64,000 nucleotides of DNA from Trinickia dabaoshanensis (GTDB taxonomy: Bacteria > Pseudomonadota > Gammaproteobacteria > Burkholderiales > Burkholderiaceae): contig NZ_PNYA01000024.1 in assembly GCF_002879885.1 (NCBI RefSeq), positions 1-64,000 on the forward strand. Direction: 5' to 3'. The position numbers and the translations under genes were made by a program. Below, piece after piece: positions 43,013 to 52,388 of the stretch (positions within the stretch are counted from its first letter, which is position 1; each line of letters begins with the position of its first letter). The notes under the pieces were generated by a model. It had not been told where the DNA came from and made no database searches. It saw only the letters and a list, made by a program, of their open reading frames with translations.

Positions 43013-44791
43013 TTACTTCGCGTTAGCCGGCGGGTGTTGACGGTTCAGCACGCGCATGATCGCCGGACGGTTGGCCATGACCGAGTCGTAGAACTTGGCC
43101 AGATCGCCCTTCATCGCCGTGCGCGATCCGTTGTCGAGATAGATCATGTGACCCGACGGATAGCGGCGCGTCAAGATGTTCGACTGCAGCGACGGGTCGA
43201 TGGGCATGCTCGCGAGCGTGAGTGCCGTCTGGAAGAACGGCGTGACCGCATCGAAATAGCCGTTGGCGGAGAACACCTTCAGATCGGGGTTCAGCGTCAT
43301 CGTCGCGGCTAGATCGCCCGCCGTGTAAAGCGTATTGCCGCCGCCCTTGGCCGCGCCCGTCGGGTCCACGTGGCTGAAGTCCCAACCGCTGAATACCTGA
43401 TCGTTCAAATCGACGAACGACGAGGTGGACGTGTACTTCAGGCCGTTACGCAGGTAGTCGTTCCACTCGACCGTATAGACGCCCGCGACGTTCGTGATCG
43501 ACGGATCGTTGCCGCCCGCATTGGGCAGAATGAACGGGCCGATGCCGGTGTTGATCGAGGTAGCTCGACCGTCGTATTGACCGATGGCGATACCCGGCAC
43601 GAGCGTGCCGAAGAAGTTGCCGAAGCCGGCCGGATTGCCGTACTCCTGAATCAGCGTGATCGGATCGACGCCCAGGTATTGCTGCATCTGCTGGGCCACC
43701 GGCATCGTCATGTTCAGCCGCGTGTTGACGAACCCGCTGTCGGCCGGATTCGGTGCTTGCTCGAGCGGCATCAACGTATTCGTCGCGTACTTCATGACCT
43801 GGTCCATGTACGTGGTCAGATCGGCCGGCGGCGGCGTAATGCTGTCCTTCTTGTAGTAGTAGGCGTCGGCGGCCAACGTCGGGAACAGCCCGACCGCGCT
43901 CACCGCGTTCGAGTAGTCGAGAATCGACGATTGCAGCGTGATCCCGTTCAGCTCGATGCCGTCCTCGTGCAGCACCCACGACACCACGGCGCTGCGGGCC
44001 GTCCCGTACGACTCGCCGAACAAGAACTTCGGCGAGTTCCAGCGGTTATAGAGCGTCAAGTAGCGCTGAACGAAGCGATCGATCGAATGCGCATCTTGAT
44101 CGACGCCCCAGAAATCCTTGTTCTTGAACGGCGCGATCGCCGCCGAATAGCCCGTGCCGACCGGATTGATAAAGACGAGATCGGAGCGATCGAGCAAGCT
44201 GTCCGGGTTGTCGAGCAGCTTGTACGGCGCCGGGGGCGTGAAGTTCGGAAACGACGACTGAATCCGCTTCGGTCCGAACGAACCGAGCAACAGATAAACC
44301 GAGGACGAGCCCGGGCCGCCGTTGTAGAAGAACGTCACGGGCCGAGGCTTCGTGGGGTCCGGGTTGTCGGCGGTGTATGCGACGTAGAACATCTTCGCAT
44401 TGGGCTGAGACGTCGAGGCATCGATGGTCGTCAAATGGCCCGCGCGCGCCGTATAGCTGATCGTCTTGCCGCCGATCGTGACCGTGTGATGGGAGATGGC
44501 CACGCCTTCCTTCGAATCGGCCACGGAGTCGTTCGGACCCGTGCCGTAGACGTCCGTGTCCGTCAGTGCTTGATCGGCCGGCGGCGTGGCCGCGCTGGGG
44601 CTCGACGCCGCGCCGGCCGCGGGCGAAGCCGACGAATTGGCCGCGGTGGCCCCGCCCGTGGGCGAGGAATCGCCACCGCCGCAGCCGGCCAGCATGAGGG
44701 CCGCGAACGCCGCGGCCGCGATTGGGGCCCATGCTCCGGGGATGGCGCCGTTCGACGCCGGACCGCTACTCGACAACCCAAGTTTCTTCAT
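43013..44791 (-). CDS. S10-family serine carboxypeptidase, lipoprotein
   Basis: 592 residues from ATG 44791 (GGAGGCG upstream). Signal ends LMLAGC, so it is lipid-anchored. Catalytic Ser is in FGESYGTARS, Asp in ANGYFDAVTP and His in YPSGHMIYL. TFFYNGGPGSSSVYLLLGSF is the oxyanion region. S10 enzymes cut C-terminal residues at acid pH; bacterial forms like this are common in Burkholderia but of unknown role. Confidence 0.9.
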   Translation of the reverse strand: MKKLGLSSSGPASNGAIPGAWAPIAAAAFAALMLAGCGGGDSSPTGGATAANSSASPAAGAASSPSAATPPADQALTDTDVYGTGPNDSVADSKEGVAISHHTVTIGGKTISYTARAGHLTTIDASTSQPNAKMFYVAYTADNPDPTKPRPVTFFYNGGPGSSSVYLLLGSFGPKRIQSSFPNFTPPAPYKLLDNPDSLLDRSDLVFINPVGTGYSAAIAPFKNKDFWGVDQDAHSIDRFVQRYLTLYNRWNSPKFLFGESYGTARSAVVSWVLHEDGIELNGITLQSSILDYSNAVSAVGLFPTLAADAYYYKKDSITPPPADLTTYMDQVMKYATNTLMPLEQAPNPADSGFVNTRLNMTMPVAQQMQQYLGVDPITLIQEYGNPAGFGNFFGTLVPGIAIGQYDGRATSINTGIGPFILPNAGGNDPSITNVAGVYTVEWNDYLRNGLKYTSTSSFVDLNDQVFSGWDFSHVDPTGAAKGGGNTLYTAGDLAATMTLNPDLKVFSANGYFDAVTPFFQTALTLASMPIDPSLQSNILTRRYPSGHMIYLDNGSRTAMKGDLAKFYDSVMANRPAIMRVLNRQHPPANAK

Positions 44792-45327
44792 GGTTATGAT
44801 CGCCTCCGTGAAAACCACCTCGGACACACCACCGCCTGATACGCGTGTTCCGAATCATTAACCGCATCGATTTCATGCCGGGTCTTTTCAACTCGACCGC
44901 AATATCGCCGGCACGACTCGACGCGCTCTCGAATCCGCCTTAATCGACGGGTCACTACGCTTTTTCTTTTTAATCCGTATATTCAGGCAATAGCCACCCA
45001 TGGAGCTTCGACGCTCCGCATTGAACACAATACCGGCATTTAATTTTTCGTCTTTATTAAACGCTTCTAACGAATCTCCATCCACGTCCGCATAAATTTG
45101 GCAAGGGGCCATCAGTCGCGCTATTTCGCCGACACAAAATCAACAAAAAAAGGGAAAATAATTCGACGATGACTATCTGAAAGGTCGATATCCAAATATC
45201 GACATATACCGATCCGTCATTCTCTCCGCATGCGAATCGCTTATCTGTCGATAAAAAATACGAATGGTCGTAGTGCGAGATCGACGCGGGCGCGGCGCGA
45301 ATGCGCCGGTACGGTTGAAATTTCCAA
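44792..45327. other. AT-rich intergenic stretch at the start of the EPS locus
   Basis: About 535 bases, much lower in GC than its surroundings, between the carboxypeptidase and the Wzx flippase. A 74-codon open frame on the minus strand (44888-45112) lacks a ribosome site and a known family. The stretch probably holds promoter sequence for the carboxypeptidase and may be a scar of older insertion. Confidence 0.45.
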
Positions 45328-46539
45328 CTAGCGGGAAAAGAGCGTTCGATAGAGCATCCAAAGACCCGCCGTCGCGAGCCCTGCGGTCATCCCCCAAGCG
45401 ATGCCTATCGCGCCCCACCGATGCACGGCCCACGGCACCACGGCGATCAGCACGACCACCTGCATCGCCGAGGCTTGTGCGCTCGCGCGCGCATCGCCAC
45501 GCGCGCGCAAGTACGCCACCAGCACGGCAATGAGCGCACCGAGCCCCATGTTGACGACGAAAATCCGAAACAGCGGCACGGCCGGCTGCCATTGCGGGCC
45601 GAGCACCCAGGTGAACAAAGGGCTCGCCAGTGCGCGCAAGACGATCGCCAAGAGTACGACCGCGCAAGCACCGAGCACGAGCCATCGCTTGACGAGGCGC
45701 GCGGCCTCGTTCGCATCGGCGCGATGGCGCGCGGCGAAGGTCGGAAACAGATACTGCGCGAGGGCGATCGCGGCATCGGCCAGCAGCAATTGCGCAAGGC
45801 GCGAGGACATCTGGTACGCCCCGAGTTGCGCGGGCCCGAGCATCTTTCCGACGACGATCTTGTCGAACTGATTGAGGACCAGGTTCACGACGCTGCTCGC
45901 CCAGATCCATCTCGAAAATCCGACGTAATGCCCGATGCCGGACCAGCGCGGCGCGAGCGGCGGACGCGGCGCGAATGCGAGCCAAGTCAGCGCACTCTTC
46001 AGGCTTTCGCCGAGCAGCAGGCCGGCCAGTACCGAATAGGCGCCCGCCCCGGACAACGCAAAGACGAGGCTCGCGCAACAGTCGAGCAGCGCGGTGCCGA
46101 TCTCGATCGCGGCGACGTTCGCGAACCGCCGCTCGCGCTGCGCGACGTAGTAGCTCGGCGAGGCCATGCCGCGCACGAGCGGCAACGCCGCCGCCATCTG
46201 GACTAAAAGCGAACGCCCCAAATGAAACTGAGCCGTCATGAAAGGCGCCGCGATCAAGAGCAAGAGCGCGACGCATAGGCCGCGCGCGACGAGCGTCGTC
46301 AGCACGGCGCCGAGCTCGTCGCGAGTGGGCGCGTCTTCGCCCTGCACGACCGCTTGCGGCAATCCGGTGTCGGACATCGATTCGGCTATCGCGACGGCAA
46401 GCAGTGCAACGCCGACGCTGCCGATAGCGGCAGGCCCGAGAATGCGCCCGATCGCGAGAAACTTGATCGCGACGAGGCCGCGCACCGCGAACTGTTGCGC
46501 GAGCACCCAGGTGGCCGCGCTCGGCGACAAGCCGGCGCG
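45328..46539 (-). CDS. Wzx-like polysaccharide flippase
   Basis: 403 residues from the first ATG (46539); the open frame continues to 46659 but only with TTG/GTG starts and an arginine-rich leader. About 12 helices; LAQQFAVRGLVAIKFLAIGR, GSVGVALLAVAIAESMSDTG and YVGFSRWIWASSVVNLVLN are typical MOP/PST flippase segments. It moves the lipid-linked repeat unit across the inner membrane for the Wzy polymerase. It lies at the far end of the EPS locus. Confidence 0.82.
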   Translation of the reverse strand, partial: RAGLSPSAATWVLAQQFAVRGLVAIKFLAIGRILGPAAIGSVGVALLAVAIAESMSDTGLPQAVVQGEDAPTRDELGAVLTTLVARGLCVALLLLIAAPFMTAQFHLGRSLLVQMAAALPLVRGMASPSYYVAQRERRFANVAAIEIGTALLDCCASLVFALSGAGAYSVLAGLLLGESLKSALTWLAFAPRPPLAPRWSGIGHYVGFSRWIWASSVVNLVLNQFDKIVVGKMLGPAQLGAYQMSSRLAQLLLADAAIALAQYLFPTFAARHRADANEAARLVKRWLVLGACAVVLLAIVLRALASPLFTWVLGPQWQPAVPLFRIFVVNMGLGALIAVLVAYLRARGDARASAQASAMQVVVLIAVVPWAVHRWGAIGIAWGMTAGLATAGLWMLYRTLFSR

Positions 46540-46848
46540 CATCGATCGCGCGACGAGGCGTATCGACTCCGCCGATCTCGTTCGGGTGCCGCGCAAGGTG
46601 TCCACGATCGATACGCTCCGCGTCGCTCGCCGCTTCGGATCGCGCGGCACGAACGACAACGTAACGCGCTACCGCCGCCGAAAACCGCCATCTCGTAGCC
46701 GCTATCCGCCATCGGCGCCCAAGCGCGGCGCGCATGTGCCGATCGACGAGAATTTGGCGGCTCGCGCAAGCAACGCGGTGCTACCGTGCTAACGAGCCAT
46801 CGCACGACATCGCACGACGCGCGGCGATACGGCAAGAGAACACTCGCT

Positions 46849-48195
46849 ATGAATACGTCAGCCGATTCCGATTCGCAGCGGCATGCGGGCGCGCTTGCAC
46901 AGGAAGCATTTGCCGAGCGCACGAGCACGAGCACGCGTGGGGCCCGATCGCTGCCCGGCGCCGCCGTTCGATCACAGCGTCCGGTCGTGCTCATCGTCGA
47001 GCCGGATTTCACCGGCCATCGGTGGCGTTACGCTCAGTGGGCCGCGCAAGCGTTCGCCGAAGCCGGCCACCCCTGCGTGATCGCCACGCACAGGGCCAAT
47101 GCCGGTCATCCGCTCGCGCGCGAGATCGCAAACGCGCAGATGCCGGGCGTAAGCCTCGCATTGATCGACGATCCCGAGCCGGCAAGCGCATTCGCATTGC
47201 AAGCCGAACGCATCCCGTATGTGCGCTACCACCGTTACTTCGCGCATGCCTATGCGAGCGTCTCGGCTTGCACACCCATCGGCTTCGCGGTCGTCCCCTA
47301 CGTCGACTACTTTATCCACGCGTTGCCGTTGCTCGGCTCGCCCTTTCGCGACACCCCGTGGATCGGCATCACCATGCGTACGACGTTCCATCATCGGCAC
47401 GTCGGCGTGAAGACGCCCGATCGTCCGCTCGTGAATGCAATCAAGGCGAATCTGTTTCGACGCGCCCTTCGCGCGCCCGGGTTGCGGACGCTGCTCTCGA
47501 TCGACCCCACGTTGCCCGAATGGAGCGTCCGACCAGGGGCACTGAAGGAATCGTCCGCGTCGATCCTCTATTTGGCCGATCCGTTTCCCGATGCGGCCGC
47601 CGGCGATTCGCTAGCGGCGCGCTCGCGCTTAGGGCTCGGGCCCGGCCCGCATCTACTCGTCTACGGATCGATCACCGAGCGCAAGGGAATCCGCGAACTC
47701 GTCGCCGCACTCGCGCGGATGACGCGGCCGCCGACGCTCGTGGTCGCCGGGCAGCAGGATGAAGCGACTCGAGCGTTCTTGCACTTACACGGCACGCGTT
47801 TGACACCCCAGCCGCGCATCATCGATCGCTTCATCGACAACGATATGGAACTCGATCTGTTTCGCGCATGCGACGTAGTCTGGCTCGGCTACACCGGGCA
47901 CTACGGGATGAGCGGCGTACTCGTGCAAGCGTATCGGTTCGGCAAGTGCGTGATCGCGACGTCCGAAGGATTGATCGGATGGTTCTGCGCCGGCGAGACG
48001 CTCGGCCCCGTGCTCGAGGACCTTTCCGCGCAATCCATCGCTCACGCGGTAGACCGGGCGTTGGCGGGGCCCCATTGCGCGGACCGCCCGCTGGCCGCCG
48101 ACGCGCATGCCGCACTCTTGGAGCGCAACACGCTCGCCGCGTTCAAGCGCACGTTGCGTCATGCGGCGAGAGGCTGCGTCAACTGCCTCCAGTAA
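46849..48195 (+). CDS. GT4-like glycosyltransferase of the EPS locus
   Basis: 448 residues from ATG 46849. GT-B architecture: PVVLIVEPDFTGHRWRYAQW at the start, LLVYGSITERKGIRELVAAL and DVVWLGYTGHYGMSGVLVQA in the donor half. Upstream alternative start at 46786 is a GTG without a site. It is divergent from the Wzx gene and convergent to the acyltransferase. Sugar unknown. Confidence 0.75.
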   Translation: MNTSADSDSQRHAGALAQEAFAERTSTSTRGARSLPGAAVRSQRPVVLIVEPDFTGHRWRYAQWAAQAFAEAGHPCVIATHRANAGHPLAREIANAQMPGVSLALIDDPEPASAFALQAERIPYVRYHRYFAHAYASVSACTPIGFAVVPYVDYFIHALPLLGSPFRDTPWIGITMRTTFHHRHVGVKTPDRPLVNAIKANLFRRALRAPGLRTLLSIDPTLPEWSVRPGALKESSASILYLADPFPDAAAGDSLAARSRLGLGPGPHLLVYGSITERKGIRELVAALARMTRPPTLVVAGQQDEATRAFLHLHGTRLTPQPRIIDRFIDNDMELDLFRACDVVWLGYTGHYGMSGVLVQAYRFGKCVIATSEGLIGWFCAGETLGPVLEDLSAQSIAHAVDRALAGPHCADRPLAADAHAALLERNTLAAFKRTLRHAARGCVNCLQ

Positions 48196-48259
48196 GCTGC
48201 CTTTTACCGCAAGCACCGCAAACTGCATCCCCAAGTGCCCTCCTTTAGGCTTTACGCGG

Positions 48260-49483
48260 CTATCGGCCGACTGGAGGCGGGACGTCGTCGAGCGCGGGCG
48301 CGGCGCTCGCTCCGATCGCCACGGCTCGCGACGCACGCGGCATCAATGCGCCGTCGCCGCGCCCGCCACGCCGCCCCGTTTGTGTCGCCGGGAACAGCGC
48401 ATTGCGTAGCTTGAGAAACGGGAACTCGATCGCTCTCGTCGTGACGTATCCCACGCCGATCGCAATCGCAGCCTGAAACGCGAGCGCGCCGAACCAGACG
48501 AGCAAACGCGGCGCCCCTGCGGCCGTCGCCTTGGCGATAAACAGTTCACCCGGCGCGAGCGCGACCGAATGCCACAGGTAGATTCCGTACGAATAAACGC
48601 CGATCCATGCCACCGCCCTGAACCACCGCGTTCGGCGAATCGCCGCCGCGTGTTCGAGCATGAGCACGATCAACGCAACGTAGCCGGCGGCTTGGATCGT
48701 ATAGCCCACGCTTTCGTCGAGCGCTGTGTTCGCCGTGCCGAACCCGAGCCATGCGACCAACACGAGCACGATCGCGACCAGCAACGACGTGCGCCGCGCG
48801 AAGCGCCGGTATAGGTCGGGCGTCATCCAATACACCACGGCCAGCATCACGCCCGCGAGCAAACTGTCGATGCGGTATTGCGTAAAGGCGAACGCCGCCT
48901 CGAGCCGGCCGTCGCTGACCGCGACCGAACGGATGACGAGCACGAACAAACAAACGGCACCGAGTATGGCGAGCATGGCGCGCGCGCCGAGCCGCCACCG
49001 TGCGAACACGAGCAACGCCGCGGGCAGCAACAGATAGAAATGCTCTTCCACGGCCAGACTCCATGTCTGTGAAATCGAGGTGCCGAGGTAGTTCTGCAAG
49101 TGTGTGAGGTTCTGCACGAGAAAGCTGTCGAGCGGGTGCCGCCGGGCCGCGGCGTGAAACGCGATCAGCGTGTAATAGGCGGGCCAAATCTTGAAGATCC
49201 GCCGCACGATGAAACGGCGAGCGTCGATCGCGCCGCGCTCGGCGTATTGCCGCAGCAGCAGTCCGCCGACGAGAAATCCGCTCAACGTGAAAAACAAATT
49301 CACGCCCTCTCGGCCGAAGTGCGTCAGCGGATACTGCGCGATCGAAACGGCTGCCAGGCCGGGATCGACCGATCGGAAGTGATACCCCATCACGGCGATG
49401 ATGGCGATGCCGCGCAAGAAGTCGAGCTCGATCGCCCGATCGCGCACGATCGCCTTCGTGCCCCCGAACAGATTCGTGATCAT
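48260..49483 (-). CDS. Acyltransferase-3 family membrane protein
   Basis: 407 residues from ATG 49483 (AAGGA upstream). AIELDFLRGIAIIAVMGYHF is the family start with the catalytic His; about ten helices follow, with YLGTSISQTWSLAVEEHFYL, the SLxxEExFY motif. It should place acetyl or another acyl group on the exopolysaccharide at the periplasmic side. A start at 49558 is possible. Confidence 0.87.
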   Translation of the reverse strand: MITNLFGGTKAIVRDRAIELDFLRGIAIIAVMGYHFRSVDPGLAAVSIAQYPLTHFGREGVNLFFTLSGFLVGGLLLRQYAERGAIDARRFIVRRIFKIWPAYYTLIAFHAAARRHPLDSFLVQNLTHLQNYLGTSISQTWSLAVEEHFYLLLPAALLVFARWRLGARAMLAILGAVCLFVLVIRSVAVSDGRLEAAFAFTQYRIDSLLAGVMLAVVYWMTPDLYRRFARRTSLLVAIVLVLVAWLGFGTANTALDESVGYTIQAAGYVALIVLMLEHAAAIRRTRWFRAVAWIGVYSYGIYLWHSVALAPGELFIAKATAAGAPRLLVWFGALAFQAAIAIGVGYVTTRAIEFPFLKLRNALFPATQTGRRGGRGDGALMPRASRAVAIGASAAPALDDVPPPVGR

Positions 49484-49763
49484 CGTGACGTCCTTCACCG
49501 GCACCACGGCCGGGTTCGATTCGGCCTCTCGATGTTCGGCTGCGCGTTGCGCGGACATCCGCCAATCTCACGGCATCTGCCGACAAGTTCCGGATCGTCG
49601 CTCGAAGCATGCGTTTGCCGACGGCCTGCGTGCGCAACCGTCCATGCGCTTCCGCCTAACGCTAGGCGGGCGCCGCCAACGCTCGTTCTCGGCCGGGACA
49701 CCGGCGGTATAGTCGGCGCGTGGTTCGGGCTCAGGCCATCCAACGAATAGGAACAGCTCCGAG

Positions 49764-51161
49764 ATGAGAGAGGCGCGATACCGATTCGCACCGGGCATGC
49801 GCCGCATGGCGACGAACCCGTTCGCGCGTCCTTGGATCTGGTTGTTCGTGCTTCCGCTCGCCATGGACTACAAGGCGGCCACGACGAACGACAGCCACGC
49901 GGCCCAGATCGCGCTCATCGTGCCGGTCTTGCTCGCGGGCGCGGCACTCCTGCTCATCGGTCCGCGCGTTCGGGACCGGTCGGCCCTACGTACCTGCGTG
50001 AGCGTTTCGCTCGTCTTGGCCGTGCCGGCCAGCGTGCTGACGCAATGGCTGCAAGAGAACAGCCTCGGCCAATACGTGCGCGTGCTCCTGCCGTTCGTGC
50101 TGTTTCAGCTCGGGTTCACGGCGGCGTGCAGGCCCTGGCAAGAGGCGCGCTTGGAACAGTTCGAGAAGGCGCTGTTCTGGGCCAACGTCGTCAGTCTCGC
50201 ATTCACCTGCCTGTACGGACTCGTCGTGGCGGGCTCGCTCGCCGAAGTGCGCTATCGGATCGTGTCGGTTACCTTCCTCGCCTTGCAAGCCGTGTTGCTG
50301 CACGAGTTCGTCGTCGCCAAACGCTACACGGCGCTGACGCTGAGCCTGTTCATGGCGACCGTCGTCATCGAACTCTTGAGCGTCACCCGCTCGTTGCTCA
50401 TCGGCACGGCATTGCTGCTCGCGCTCGCGAGTTGGATGAGCGCGGCGGGGACGCCCCGTCGCGCGCATGCGGGCCTGCGCGCGCTCGTCGCCGCCGGCGT
50501 GCTCGCCGGCATGGGACTCATCGCGGCCGCCACGTTTCCGGACGCGGCCCAGCACTGGGTCCAACGGATCGATTTCGCCAAAGCCGGCACGAAAACGGGC
50601 GAGGATCCGACGACGATCACGCGCCTGGCCGAGATGCGCGATCAATACGATCAAGTCGTGTCCTCGCCCGTTTCCCTGCTGTTCGGTGAGGGCTATGGCC
50701 ATGACTATGGATACTCGCCGGCGTATTTGCCCGACCTTGCCGGACAAATGAGTAAGAAGGATTTCTACGCGGAGCGTGACTGGGCCGCCGGACACAACTT
50801 CTGGGTCTATCAATTCTTCGCGGGCGGGATATTGCTCGGACTCGCCTTTCCGCTTGCGCTGCTCTATGCGCTAGCCCGCTGCGCGATCACGTATCGGCGC
50901 TGGCGTGCCCATGTGCCCGATGCGCCGCAACTGCCGGTGCTCGGCCGAGCGATCTTGCTGACCGCGGCGCTCCCGGCTGCTTCGATCGGCGGCAATCCGC
51001 TCGGCCCTCGATTCGCGGGGCTCGTATTCGGCGTCGGGCTCGGGCTCATGGTCGCGATGCACGCGCAACTCACGCGGCGCGCGCGCCATGAAACACGATC
51101 GACGGCGGAGATCGAATCGCATCGATCGAACGCGCGCCACATCCGCGCCCTCGCGCCATGA
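49764..51161 (+). CDS. Wzy-like polymerase / O-antigen-ligase-type membrane protein
   Basis: 465 residues, about 11-12 helices (IWLFVLPLAM, IALIVPVLLAGAALLLIG, ALVAAGVLAGMGLIAAATF). A long periplasmic loop at about 275-350 with SLLFGEGYGHDYG and DWAAGHNFWVYQFFAGG resembles the Wzy_C/WaaL motif (H-x2-W/F). It should polymerise the repeat units. It ends in ATGA overlap with the next glycosyltransferase. Confidence 0.75.
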   Translation: MREARYRFAPGMRRMATNPFARPWIWLFVLPLAMDYKAATTNDSHAAQIALIVPVLLAGAALLLIGPRVRDRSALRTCVSVSLVLAVPASVLTQWLQENSLGQYVRVLLPFVLFQLGFTAACRPWQEARLEQFEKALFWANVVSLAFTCLYGLVVAGSLAEVRYRIVSVTFLALQAVLLHEFVVAKRYTALTLSLFMATVVIELLSVTRSLLIGTALLLALASWMSAAGTPRRAHAGLRALVAAGVLAGMGLIAAATFPDAAQHWVQRIDFAKAGTKTGEDPTTITRLAEMRDQYDQVVSSPVSLLFGEGYGHDYGYSPAYLPDLAGQMSKKDFYAERDWAAGHNFWVYQFFAGGILLGLAFPLALLYALARCAITYRRWRAHVPDAPQLPVLGRAILLTAALPAASIGGNPLGPRFAGLVFGVGLGLMVAMHAQLTRRARHETRSTAEIESHRSNARHIRALAP

Positions 51162-52366
51162 GACTGCTTCATCTATTGCCCACGCTCGACCCAGCCGCGG
51201 GCGGGACGGTTCAAGCCGCGCGGCAAAGCGCCCTCGCCTTTTCCGCCCTCGGGCATGCGGTCGAAATTGCGACGCTGGACGCGCCGGACGCGACGTGGCT
51301 ATCCGACGCGCCCGTGCGCGTCCAACCGCTCGGCCCGGGACGAGGAATCTACGGTTTTGCGCCGCACGCGCCCGTCTGGCTGCGCCGGCACGCGCCACGG
51401 TTCGATGCCGTCATCGTCCATGGCCTGTGGCAGTACCACGGCTTGGCGGCAAGACAAGCATTGCGCAGCCTCGACGTTCCCTACTACGTATTCGCGCACG
51501 GCATGCTCGATCCGTGGTTCAAGCATGCGTTCCCGCTCAAGCACCTAAAGAAGTGGCTCTATTGGCCATGGGGAGAATATCGCGTGCTACGCGACGCGCG
51601 CGCCGTGCTCTTCACGACCGAGGAGGAACGCCTGCTCGCCCGGCAATCGTTTTGGCTCTATCGCGCACGCGAGCGAATCGTGCCTTGCGCAACGCCGGCA
51701 CCGCCTGCCGATACCGCGCGCCTGCGCGCGCTCTTCTTGCATCGGTACCCCGCGCTCGCTACGCAACGCTCGATCCTTTTTCTCGGGCGAATCCATCCGA
51801 AAAAGGGCTGCGACCTCCTGCTCGAAGCCTTCGCGCGCGTCGCGCCGATGGAGCCTCGGCTTCACCTCCTCATGGCCGGGACGGGTGACGCCAGGATCGT
51901 CGCTCACCTTCAAGCGCTTGCGCGCGAGCTGGGCATCGCGGCGCGCGTCACCTGGACCGGTCTACTGCAGCACGATTTGAAGTGGGGCGCCTTCGCGGCG
52001 AGCGATGCATTCATCCTGCCTTCGCATCAAGAGAACTTCGGCATTGCCGTGACCGAGGCGCTGGCGAGCGGCACGCCCGTGCTGATTTCCGACAAGATCA
52101 ACATTTGGCGCGAGGTCGAGGCCGATGGCGCGGGGTTTGTAGCACCGGACACAATCGACGGCACGCTCGCGAACCTGCGCCGCTGGCTTTCGCTCGATCG
52201 ATGCGACGCCGAGCGCATGCGCGCTCGAGCGCGGCTCGCGTTCTCGACTCGCTTCGCGATCGAGGCGCACGTACGCGCGTTGCTCGGCGTACTCGAACCA
52301 GACCGCCGGGCCGATGCCTATGCAGGCGGCGCAAGCTCGCCACATCTCGCCTCGCCTTGCGACTAA
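51158..52366 (+). CDS. GT4-family glycosyltransferase
   Basis: 402 residues. MRLLHLLPTLDPAAGGTVQA opens the acceptor domain; HGLWQYHGLAARQALRSLDV and AHGMLDPWFKHAFPLKHLKK are the core found in GT4 EPS enzymes; the donor half has ILFLGRIHPKKGCDLLLEAF and PSHQENFGIAVTEALASGTP (E-x7-E). Coupled to the Wzy-like gene. Confidence 0.87.
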   Translation: MRLLHLLPTLDPAAGGTVQAARQSALAFSALGHAVEIATLDAPDATWLSDAPVRVQPLGPGRGIYGFAPHAPVWLRRHAPRFDAVIVHGLWQYHGLAARQALRSLDVPYYVFAHGMLDPWFKHAFPLKHLKKWLYWPWGEYRVLRDARAVLFTTEEERLLARQSFWLYRARERIVPCATPAPPADTARLRALFLHRYPALATQRSILFLGRIHPKKGCDLLLEAFARVAPMEPRLHLLMAGTGDARIVAHLQALARELGIAARVTWTGLLQHDLKWGAFAASDAFILPSHQENFGIAVTEALASGTPVLISDKINIWREVEADGAGFVAPDTIDGTLANLRRWLSLDRCDAERMRARARLAFSTRFAIEAHVRALLGVLEPDRRADAYAGGASSPHLASPCD

Positions 52367-52388
52367 GCCCACCGGGCAGCGCGGCGGG

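Noticed and set aside
44888-45112. 74-codon minus-strand open frame in the AT-rich gap
   Set aside because: No ribosome site, no family resemblance, and a lysine-rich low-complexity middle; likely chance in AT-rich DNA.
45173-46735. 520-codon minus-strand frame overlapping the flippase
   Set aside because: Alanine/arginine-rich off-frame translation; the Wzx frame shows proper membrane helices.
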